From contig JBGRQD010000004.1 in NCBI GenBank assembly GCA_041725935.1, positions 186,001 through 250,000 on the forward strand: a stretch of 64,000 nucleotides of DNA, written 5' to 3'. Each line of letters starts with the position of its first letter. Positions within the stretch are counted from its first letter, which is position 1. Origin of the DNA: Marivita sp041725935 (lineage in GTDB: Bacteria; Pseudomonadota; Alphaproteobacteria; Rhodobacterales; Rhodobacteraceae). Of this stretch, positions 57,944-64,000 are shown one piece after another. The position numbers and the translations under genes are program-made. Below the pieces are notes generated by a model. The model saw only the letters and a list, made by a program, of their open reading frames with translations, had not been told where the DNA came from and did not search any database.

Positions 57944-58795
57944 TTGCGTGACCGGGTCGAGATTTTCGAAGTGGGGCCGCGCGACGGCTTGCAGAACGAG
58001 GCGCGGTTGATCCCGGTCGAGGAGAAGATCGCGCTGGTCGATTGCCTGTCGGGCGCCGGGTTCCGGCGGATCGAATGCGCCAGTTTCGTCAGTCCGAAAT
58101 GGGTGCCGCAGATGGCGGATTCAGGCGCTGTACTGGCAGGCATCACGCGTGTGCCGGGTGTGTCCTATGCGGCGCTGACGCCCAACATGCGCGGCTTCGA
58201 GGAAGCGGTGGCGGCAGGGGCCGACGAGGTGGCGATTTTCGGCTCGGCCTCGGAAGGCTTTTCCCGCGCCAATATCAACGCGACGATTACCGAAAGCCTC
58301 GAGCGGTTTGCTCCGGTGGCGGCGGCCGCGCGGGATCGCGGGGTTCCGGTGCGGGGCTACGTGTCCTGCGTGGTGGACTGTCCCTATGACGGGGCGGTTG
58401 CACCTGCGGATGTGGCGCGGGTGGTCGCGGCGCTGCGGGACATGGGGTGCTACGAGGTCTCGCTGGGCGACACGATCGGGCGCGCGACACCCGAGGGGAT
58501 CGTTGCCATGCTGGACGCGGTGCTGGGCGAGATGCCAGCGGAGCGGCTGGCCGGGCATTATCATGACACCGGCGGGTTGGCCTGCGACAATATCGAGGCG
58601 TCGCTGGTCCTTGGGCTGCGGGTGTTCGACGCGGCGGTCGGTGGTCTTGGGGGGTGCCCCTATGCGCCGGGAGCGGCGGGCAACGTGGCGACCGAGGCTG
58701 TGGCGGAACGGGTTGCGTCGCTGGGTTACGACCACGGGCTGAACATGGATGTTGTGGCCGAAGCGGCTGAGATGGCACGGAGGATGCGGGGATGA
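57944..58795 (+). CDS. liuE: Hydroxymethylglutaryl-CoA lyase
   Basis: Splits HMG-CoA into acetoacetate and acetyl-CoA, last step of leucine breakdown. Taking the TTG at 57944 (AGGGGG seven bases ahead) gives 283 residues starting RDRVEIFEVGPRDGLQNE, as in relatives. The GTG at 57902 would add 14 residues coded by repeat DNA. Metal and catalytic motifs are EVGPRDGLQNE, VRGYVSCVVDCPYDG, GHYHDTGGLACDN and GGLGGCPYAPGAAGN with the C-terminal catalytic cysteine. It overlaps the next gene by 4 bases. Confidence 0.95.
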   Translation: MRDRVEIFEVGPRDGLQNEARLIPVEEKIALVDCLSGAGFRRIECASFVSPKWVPQMADSGAVLAGITRVPGVSYAALTPNMRGFEEAVAAGADEVAIFGSASEGFSRANINATITESLERFAPVAAAARDRGVPVRGYVSCVVDCPYDGAVAPADVARVVAALRDMGCYEVSLGDTIGRATPEGIVAMLDAVLGEMPAERLAGHYHDTGGLACDNIEASLVLGLRVFDAAVGGLGGCPYAPGAAGNVATEAVAERVASLGYDHGLNMDVVAEAAEMARRMRG

Positions 58796-59568
58796 GTTTG
58801 ATCCGGGTTGAGGTGGACGGGCGCGGTGTTGCAACGCTGACGCTTGCGCGGGCCGAGAAGCACAATGCGCTGTCGGCCGAGATGATGACCGAGCTTGAAG
58901 CGGCGGCGCGGGACTTGGCACGCGATCGCGCGGTGCGCGTTGTCGTGTTGGCCGCCGAGGGCAAGACATTCTGCGCAGGTGGCGACCTGGCCTGGATGCG
59001 CGCGCAGTTCGACATGGATGCCGACACGCGGCGGGTCGAAAGCCGCAGGATCGCCACGGTGCTGGGCGCGCTTTACGATCTGCCGCAGCCCTTGATCGGG
59101 CGGGTGCAGGGCAATGCGCTGGGGGGCGGTGTGGGCCTTGTGTCGGTCTGTGACGTGGCGATTGGCGTTTCGGGAGCCAAGCTGGGCTTTACCGAGACGC
59201 GGCTTGGGCTGATCCCCGCCAATATCGGGCCTTACGTTTTGGCGCGCATGGGCGGCACGCGGGCGTCCGAAGTGTTCATGTCTGCGCGGGTGTTCGACGC
59301 GGACGAGGCCGTCCGGTTGAACCTGCTGAGCCGTACGGTCGAGGCGGATGGTCTGGACGAAGCGGTCGAGGCCGAGGTTCTGCCCTACCTGTCCTGTGCG
59401 CCGGGTGCCGTGGCAGAGGCCAAGGCACTCATGCGCGACTTGTCCGGGCGGGTGACTGCCGCACAGGTCGATCTGGCCATCGACGCTTTGGCGGCGCGCT
59501 GGCAATCTGACGAAGCGCGCGAAGGCGTGGGTGCGTTTTTCGACAAGCGTGCGCCAAGCTGGCAATGA
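58792..59568 (+). CDS. liuC: Enoyl-CoA hydratase, probable methylglutaconyl-CoA hydratase
   Basis: A 258-residue crotonase that should hydrate 3-methylglutaconyl-CoA to HMG-CoA, assigned by operon position. TLARAEKHNALSAEMMTELE is the entry motif. The oxyanion hole lies in AAEGKTFCAGGDLAWMRAQF and QGNALGGGVGLVSVCDVAI. Glu positions in FTETRLGLIPANIGPYVLARM match the two catalytic acids. It overlaps both neighbours by 4 bases. Other crotonase activities cannot be excluded by sequence alone. Confidence 0.92.
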   Translation: MSLIRVEVDGRGVATLTLARAEKHNALSAEMMTELEAAARDLARDRAVRVVVLAAEGKTFCAGGDLAWMRAQFDMDADTRRVESRRIATVLGALYDLPQPLIGRVQGNALGGGVGLVSVCDVAIGVSGAKLGFTETRLGLIPANIGPYVLARMGGTRASEVFMSARVFDADEAVRLNLLSRTVEADGLDEAVEAEVLPYLSCAPGAVAEAKALMRDLSGRVTAAQVDLAIDALAARWQSDEAREGVGAFFDKRAPSWQ

Positions 59569-59936
59569 CGGTTCAGATCGCACATCTCTACGCGACAGCG
59601 ACAGTTGCCATTGCGTTTTTTCAGGTCGCTCTGATCGCCGGAGCACCTTTGGGGCGATATACACAGGGAGGCCAACACGACGGCGCACTGCCCCTGAGTG
59701 GGCGCGTTATTGCGGCGGTTTCGATCCCGGTGGTTCTTTTTCAAGGGACCGCTATTCTGTCCGCTGCGGGGTTTCCGGGCCTTGGCTGGCCAGCATGGAC
59801 TGGGTGGGCCGCGTTTGGCGTGCAGGTGGTGAGCACGGTTCTCAACTGGATCACGCCGTCAAAACCGGAACGCGCAGTCTGGGGGCCGGTGATGTTGGTC
59901 ATGTCGGCGATGGCGCTGGTGGTGCTGACGGCCTGA
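59565..59936 (+). CDS. Small multi-pass membrane protein, function unknown
   Basis: A 123-residue protein with four hydrophobic helices (IAHLYATATVAIAFFQVALI, VIAAVSIPVVLFQGTAIL, WPAWTGWAAFGVQVVSTVLN, GPVMLVMSAMALVVLTA). APLGRYTQGGQHDGALP sits in the first loop. I recall this kind of protein as an unnamed family in bacteria and cannot give a function. Its start overlaps the hydratase stop (ATGA), making it the last gene of the liu transcript. Confidence 0.78.
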   Translation: MTVQIAHLYATATVAIAFFQVALIAGAPLGRYTQGGQHDGALPLSGRVIAAVSIPVVLFQGTAILSAAGFPGLGWPAWTGWAAFGVQVVSTVLNWITPSKPERAVWGPVMLVMSAMALVVLTA

Positions 59937-60384
59937 GCGGTGAGACCGCATGTGTGCAGTCAGGCGAGCTCCGAAGCAGAAAAGCTATGGAACCGCTGCC
60001 GTCTGCCAAGACCTGTACGGAACGCCTTGGGACCTGTTCGAGTTGGCCTTAGACGCGTGGTGATCGCATGGGGCGGCACTGGGCACGCGGCGGCCTCTGA
60101 CACCGGGACCCTATCGGGGATGCCCGCGCTTTGCGCACCCATGTGGCAGATGCCGCGACGCAACGGCGCGGTACTGGGATGGGGCAGGACCTGCCGGAAC
60201 GGTGCATGTCATTCAAATCAGGCATAAAACCCGGCTATTTCGGGTGATATTCACCAGACACCCAAGGGTCACAAGATGTCGTCGCGCGGTTGACCCTCCC
60301 GGGGTACGGGAGTACATCACCCACCAAGTCAACCTCGCCACTTGACGACGCGTTCAAGTGCGCGATGGGAAAAGGAGCCTCGTC
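59937..60384 (+). other. 448-base region before nuoA without a supported gene
   Basis: The left part looks like decayed coding sequence. An ORF at 59940-60227 has poor protein character. The right part (60220-60384) should hold the nuo promoter and leader. It contains ACCCG/CGGGT (60229-60245), CTCCCG/CGGGAG around 60295-60312 and CACTTGA/TCAAGTG (60339-60360), the last ending ten bases before the nuoA ribosome site. No -35/-10 is certain. Confidence 0.55.
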
Positions 60385-60750
60385 TTGGAAGACATGCTGC
60401 GGGAATACCTGCCGATCCTCGTGTTTCTGGCCATCGCCATCGGATTGGGCCTTGTCCTGATCCTCGCCGCGGTTGTGATCGCGGTACGCAATCCCGACCC
60501 TGAAAAGGTCTCGGCCTATGAATGCGGGTTCAACGCCTTCGATGATGCGCGGATGAAGTTCGACGTGCGGTTCTATCTCGTGTCGATCCTGTTCATCATC
60601 TTCGATCTGGAGATTGCGTTCCTGTTCCCTTGGGCGGTTGCGTTCCAAGACATCAGCATGACCGCGTTCTGGTCGATGATGGTGTTCCTTGGCGTGCTGA
60701 CCATCGGCTTTGCCTACGAATGGAAGAAAGGAGCCCTTGAATGGGAGTGA
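60385..60750 (+). CDS. nuoA: NADH-quinone oxidoreductase subunit A
   Basis: Membrane subunit of complex I, 121 residues, three helices. The loop after helix 1, PEKVSAYECGFNAFDDARMK with the conserved Cys, and FLVSILFIIFDLEIAF in helix 2 (here FYLVSILFIIFDLEIAFLFP) are diagnostic. The TTG at 60385 has AAAAGGAG seven bases ahead and gives the family start MEDMLREYLPILVF; the ATG three codons later is too far from the site. It overlaps nuoB by 10 bases. Confidence 0.96.
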   Translation: MEDMLREYLPILVFLAIAIGLGLVLILAAVVIAVRNPDPEKVSAYECGFNAFDDARMKFDVRFYLVSILFIIFDLEIAFLFPWAVAFQDISMTAFWSMMVFLGVLTIGFAYEWKKGALEWE

Positions 60751-61370
60751 CTGATTCCGACACCGACGCCGCGCGCGTCACAGACACGCAAGGCATGGGC
60801 GGCAACCAGAGCCCGCGCATCAAGTCGGGCCCGTCTGCCCGCACGCCGCAAGAGGCCTATCAGCCAGACCTGACAGGAGACACCGTCACGCAGGCGCTGA
60901 ACGCAGAGCTTGCGGACAAGGGGTTCCTGCTGACCTCGACCGAGGACATCATCAACTGGGCGCGCACCGGGTCGCTGCACTGGATGACCTTCGGTCTGGC
61001 CTGCTGTGCGGTCGAAATGATGCACACCTCGATGCCGCGCTATGACCTTGAACGCTTTGGCACCGCGCCGCGTGCATCCCCGCGCCAGTCGGACCTGATG
61101 ATCGTCGCGGGCACGCTGACCAACAAGATGGCGCCTGCCTTGCGCAAGGTTTATGACCAGATGCCAGAGCCGCGCTATGTGATCTCGATGGGATCCTGCG
61201 CCAATGGCGGTGGCTACTATCACTACAGCTACAGCGTCGTGCGTGGCTGCGACCGGATCGTGCCGGTTGATGTCTATGTGCCGGGCTGCCCGCCGACAGC
61301 GGAAGCGCTGCTGTATGGCATCATGGCGCTGCAACGCAAGATTCGCCGGACAGGGACGATTGTACGATGA
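60741..61370 (+). CDS. nuoB: NADH-quinone oxidoreductase subunit B
   Basis: Hydrophilic complex I subunit carrying cluster N2 near the quinone site, 209 residues. The four ligands are Cys88-Cys89 in TFGLACCAVEMM, Cys153 in MGSCANGGGYYH and Cys183 in VPGCPPTAEALL. The N-terminus has a roughly 50-residue polar extension before TQALNAELADKGFLLTSTED, as in other rhodobacteria. Start ATG overlaps the nuoA stop by 10 bases; the stop overlaps nuoC by 4. Confidence 0.97.
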   Translation: MGVTDSDTDAARVTDTQGMGGNQSPRIKSGPSARTPQEAYQPDLTGDTVTQALNAELADKGFLLTSTEDIINWARTGSLHWMTFGLACCAVEMMHTSMPRYDLERFGTAPRASPRQSDLMIVAGTLTNKMAPALRKVYDQMPEPRYVISMGSCANGGGYYHYSYSVVRGCDRIVPVDVYVPGCPPTAEALLYGIMALQRKIRRTGTIVR

Positions 61371-61972
61371 GCGATGCGCTGAACGAACTTGGGCAACATC
61401 TTGAGGCACGTCGTCCCGGCTGCGTGATCGCGTGGGATGTCACACATGGCGAGTTGAATGTCGACGTGGCCCCGTCGAACATCGCGGCGTTCGTCGAGTT
61501 TCTCAAGACCGACCAGACCTGCAAGTTTTCGTCGCTCGTGGACATCACGGCAGTGGATTACCCGGCGCGGCCCAAGCGGTTCGACGTGGTTTACCACTTC
61601 CTGTCGATGTACCAGAACCACCGCATCCGCCTGCGCGCGAGCATCCGCGAAGACGAGATGGTGCCCTCGATCACATCCGTGCATTCCAGCGCCAACTGGT
61701 TCGAGCGAGAGGTGTTCGACATGTTCGGCATCCTGTTCTCGGGTCATCCGGACCTGCGCCGCATCCTCACCGATTACGGTTTCCGCGGCTATCCGCTGCG
61801 CAAGGACTTCCCGACCACGGGCTATACCGAAGTCCGTTACGACGAAGAGAAAAAGCGCGTGGTCTACGAGCCGGTGAGCCTTGTTCAGGAATACCGGCAG
61901 TTCGATTTCATGTCCCCGTGGGAAGGCGCGCAATACGTGCTTCCGGGTGACGAAAAGCAGGAGGCGAAATAA
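61367..61972 (+). CDS. nuoC: NADH-quinone oxidoreductase subunit C
   Basis: Peripheral-arm subunit of complex I, 201 residues, not fused to NuoD. Marks are CKFSSLVDITAVDYPARPKR, FDVVYHFLSMYQNHRIRLRA and SANWFEREVFDMFGILFSGH followed by LRRILTDYGFRGYPLRKDFP. It starts in ATGA overlap with nuoB and its TAA overlaps the nuoD ATG by 1 base (TAATG). Confidence 0.97.
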   Translation: MSDALNELGQHLEARRPGCVIAWDVTHGELNVDVAPSNIAAFVEFLKTDQTCKFSSLVDITAVDYPARPKRFDVVYHFLSMYQNHRIRLRASIREDEMVPSITSVHSSANWFEREVFDMFGILFSGHPDLRRILTDYGFRGYPLRKDFPTTGYTEVRYDEEKKRVVYEPVSLVQEYRQFDFMSPWEGAQYVLPGDEKQEAK

Positions 61973-63201
61973 TGGACGGCTCCAAATTCGACGATGGCAG
62001 CATCGACGCGGTCTCTGGCGAGCAGAGCATCCGCAACTTCAACATCAACTTCGGCCCGCAACACCCTGCGGCGCATGGCGTTTTGCGTCTGGTTCTAGAG
62101 CTGGACGGCGAGATTGTAGAGCGCTGCGATCCGCATATCGGCCTGCTGCATCGTGGCACCGAAAAGCTGATGGAAAGCCGCACCTACCTGCAGAACCTGC
62201 CATATCTGGATCGCCTCGATTACGTGGCGCCGATGAACCAGGAACATGCGTGGTGTCTGGTGATCGAAAAGCTGACCGGGGTAGAGGTGCCGCGCCGCGC
62301 CTCGCTGATCCGGGTACTCTATTCCGAGATCGGTCGCATCCTGTCGCACCTGCTCAACGTGACGACGCAGGCGATGGATGTGGGCGCGCTGACGCCCCCG
62401 CTCTGGGGTTTCGAAGAGCGTGAAAAGCTGATGATCTTCTACGAACGGGCCTGCGGCGCGCGTCTGCACGCCGCCTATTTCCGGCCCGGCGGTGTGCATC
62501 AGGACCTGTCTGCCGACCTGATCGACGATATTGACGCGTGGTGTGACAGCTTCCCGTCGGTGCTGAATGACATCGATGATCTTCTGACGGAAAACCGCAT
62601 CTTCAAGCAGCGCAATGCCGATATCGGCGTCGTGACCGAAGAAGAAATCCTTGATTGGGGCTTTTCCGGCGTGATGGTGCGCGGATCGGGTCTCGCATGG
62701 GATTTGCGCCGTGCGCAGCCCTATGAATGCTACAACGAGTTCGATTTTCAGATCCCCGTGGGCAAGAACGGCGATTGCTATGACCGTTACCTTGTTCGCA
62801 TGGCCGAGATGCGCGAAAGCCTGAAAATCATGAAACAGGCGATTGAAAAGCTGCGCGCGCCCGAGGGGCAGGGCGATATCCTGTCGCGTGGCAAGGTCAC
62901 GCCGCCGAAACGCTCCGAGATGAAGACCTCTATGGAAGCGCTGATCCACCACTTCAAGCTCTATACCGAAGGTTTCCACGTGCCCGAGGGCGAGGTCTAT
63001 TGCGCGGTCGAGGCACCGAAGGGAGAGTTCGGCGTGTATCTGGTGGCGGATGGGTCGAACAAACCCTACCGCGCCAAACTGCGCGCGCCGGGCTTCCTGC
63101 ATTTGCAGGCGATGGATCATGTCGCCCGCGGACACCAGCTGGCCGACGTTGCCGCGATCATCGGGACGATGGACGTGGTGTTCGGGGAAATCGACCGATG
63201 A
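61972..63201 (+). CDS. nuoD: NADH-quinone oxidoreductase subunit D
   Basis: The 49-kDa subunit lining the quinone cavity, 409 residues. FNINFGPQHPAAHGVLRLVL holds the conserved His pair, then HRGTEKLMESRTYLQNLPYL and DRLDYVAPMNQEHAWCLVIE. The C-terminal GEFGVYLVADGSNKPYRAKL and DVVFGEIDR are standard. It begins in TAATG overlap with nuoC and its stop overlaps the next small gene. Confidence 0.98.
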   Translation: MDGSKFDDGSIDAVSGEQSIRNFNINFGPQHPAAHGVLRLVLELDGEIVERCDPHIGLLHRGTEKLMESRTYLQNLPYLDRLDYVAPMNQEHAWCLVIEKLTGVEVPRRASLIRVLYSEIGRILSHLLNVTTQAMDVGALTPPLWGFEEREKLMIFYERACGARLHAAYFRPGGVHQDLSADLIDDIDAWCDSFPSVLNDIDDLLTENRIFKQRNADIGVVTEEEILDWGFSGVMVRGSGLAWDLRRAQPYECYNEFDFQIPVGKNGDCYDRYLVRMAEMRESLKIMKQAIEKLRAPEGQGDILSRGKVTPPKRSEMKTSMEALIHHFKLYTEGFHVPEGEVYCAVEAPKGEFGVYLVADGSNKPYRAKLRAPGFLHLQAMDHVARGHQLADVAAIIGTMDVVFGEIDR

Positions 63202-63485
63202 GCCTGCGCTTGGTGCTACCCTTGGCGGGTCTGGCCCTCTTGGCCGCTTGTGCCATGCCGCCCGAAGGCGTGACGCCGCAGGACCTTGCCGCCTTTGACG
63301 AGGCCGTGGCCTCGATCGGGTGCGACCTTGTTGGTGAGAGCGATTATCTGCCGGTGGAATTGCAAACGGGTCTGACGCGCGAGCAGGTGACGCAGACCGC
63401 GGCGTTCCGTGTCGCCTCTGAAGAGGCGGTTCGGCTCGAAAATGGTGGAATTCGCCTGGTCAACGGAGCCTGCGCACCGGCATGA
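63198..63485 (+). CDS. Small lipoprotein between nuoD and nuoE
   Basis: A 95-residue predicted lipoprotein. The signal SLRLVLPLAGLALLAAC ends in a lipobox Cys at about residue 18; the rest is acidic and helical (TPQDLAAFDEAVASIGCDLV, GLTREQVTQTAAFRVASEEA) with further cysteines near residues 43 and 92. ATG overlaps the nuoD stop (ATGA) and the stop overlaps the next gene, so it is part of the nuo transcript. The R. capsulatus nuo operon is known to carry unidentified small ORFs. I do not know this one's role. Confidence 0.78.
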   Translation: MSLRLVLPLAGLALLAACAMPPEGVTPQDLAAFDEAVASIGCDLVGESDYLPVELQTGLTREQVTQTAAFRVASEEAVRLENGGIRLVNGACAPA

Positions 63486-63793
63486 GGCGGGTTGGGCTCA
63501 TAGCTGGCTTGGCATTGCTGGGGGCCACAGCGGTTCAGGCCGTCGAGGTCGGAATGTCGGATTACCGATTTGTGTCGGACTTGGTGACCGAAGGGTTTAC
63601 GCCCTTTGGAACAGGTGGTGCTTCGCGTGATCTTTTCGGCATGACCAATGGGGCCGACATCTACCTGTGCTTTTTGCTTGATAGCCCCGAAGACCAGTCA
63701 GCACGCCAGTCCGCGCTGATCGCCGAACTTCAGGGCGGCGGCGACAGCCAAGCCGTGCCAAACATTCCCGTTGTCTGCGTGATGACGCAATAG
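63482..63793 (+). CDS. Small exported protein between nuoD and nuoE
   Basis: A 103-residue protein with a signal peptide (MRRVGLIAGLALLGATAVQA, cleavage near 20) and a small soluble domain (FVSDLVTEGFTPFGTGGASR, DIYLCFLLDSPEDQSARQSA, VPNIPVVCVMTQ) with two cysteines that may pair. It overlaps the preceding lipoprotein gene by 4 bases and lies 8 bases before nuoE. No family is recognised. The pair of exported proteins inside nuo is odd for a complex with no periplasmic subunits. Confidence 0.75.
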   Translation: MRRVGLIAGLALLGATAVQAVEVGMSDYRFVSDLVTEGFTPFGTGGASRDLFGMTNGADIYLCFLLDSPEDQSARQSALIAELQGGGDSQAVPNIPVVCVMTQ

Positions 63794-63801
63794 GATCCGA
63801 T

Positions 63802-64000
63802 ATGCTACGACGCCTTCATTCCGAACAACCCGACAGCTTTGCCTTCACCCCAGCCAATCAGGCCTGGGCCGATGCGCAGATCACCAAGTATCCCGAAGGG
63901 CGTCAGGCCAGCGCGATCATTCCGCTGCTGTGGCGCGCGCAGGAGCAAGAGGGCTGGTTGACCCGTCCGGCGATCGAGGCGGTCGCGGACATGTTGGGCA
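63802..64000 (+). CDS. nuoE: NADH-quinone oxidoreductase subunit E (5' part)
   Basis: First 66 codons of the 24-kDa subunit, cut by the window end. LRRLHSEQPDSFAFTPANQA, then YPEGRQASAIIPLLWRAQEQ and EGWLTRPAIEAVADMLG match the helical N-terminus of NuoE. The 2Fe-2S ligands lie beyond the window. ATG follows AGGATCCGAT, eight bases after the previous stop. Confidence 0.93.
   Translation, partial: MLRRLHSEQPDSFAFTPANQAWADAQITKYPEGRQASAIIPLLWRAQEQEGWLTRPAIEAVADMLG

Noticed and set aside
59940..60227. 95-codon frame before nuoA
   Set aside because: No ribosome site or family likeness; many Cys, Arg and Trp in unlikely order. Treated as non-coding or decayed DNA.
1..64000. tRNA, rRNA, CRISPR array or insertion sequence
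   Set aside because: I scanned the intergenic gaps by eye and found no cloverleaf-like sequence, spaced direct-repeat array or transposase.

Overview
The window is high-GC, densely packed DNA from a Rhodobacterales (Roseobacter-group) alphaproteobacterium. The assignment rests on four things: an intact gene transfer agent (GTA) cluster of the Rhodobacter capsulatus type; a pdhA-pdhB-pdhC operon whose E1-beta subunit carries its own lipoyl domain; a leucine-degradation (liu) operon; and a nuo operon with extra small genes between nuoD and nuoE. No rRNA, tRNA, CRISPR array, transposase or integrase was recognised.

Layout. 1-9.0 kb: a peptide/opine-type ABC transporter (permease fragment and binding protein on the minus strand, a divergent fused double ATPase on the plus strand), followed by a secreted endonuclease/exonuclease/phosphatase-family lipoprotein, an ArgE-like M20 deacylase, an FAD oxidoreductase and a second M20 amidohydrolase. 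Together they look like an uptake and breakdown module for acylated amino acids, peptides or opines. 9.2-14.7 kb: rsgA, an orphan glycosyltransferase-like gene, fabF, mltG and a TauE/SafE permease. 14.9-29.2 kb: the GTA structural operon, g1 to g15 including g3.5 and g10.1, all intact and mostly coupled by short overlaps, plus one small gene after g15. 29.3-34.4 kb: cysE, then the minus-strand pyruvate dehydrogenase operon with two small extra genes inside it.

34.4-49.9 kb: a GH-clan-A-like protein with a hydrophobic C-terminal tail and a 12-codon upstream ORF; ftsB-like and pgk; two overlapping cyclophilin genes (one exported); a DUF3179 protein; tyrS and anmK (divergent); moaA; a small lipoprotein; alkD-like, glmS and glmU; gph-like; and a pyridoxamine-phosphate-oxidase-like stress protein. 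50.0-59.9 kb: the liu operon (isovaleryl-CoA dehydrogenase, an acyl-CoA ligase, methylcrotonyl-CoA carboxylase beta and alpha, HMG-CoA lyase, methylglutaconyl-CoA hydratase) with four passenger genes, preceded by a perfect TetR-like palindrome. 60.4 kb to the end: nuoA, B, C, D, two small exported proteins and the start of nuoE.

The GTA cluster is the most striking system here: a domesticated phage-derived particle that packages random host DNA. The other recurring theme is a family of modular intergenic palindromes ending in a core like CCCCGAGGTATTTGGAAACC, with full, partial and inverted copies at ends of transcription units. Less explained items are the small coiled-coil protein inside the PDH operon, the LprI-like gene inside the liu operon, four spaced CTTTGCG repeats before cysE, and a plus-strand terminator lying antisense between pgk and ftsB.
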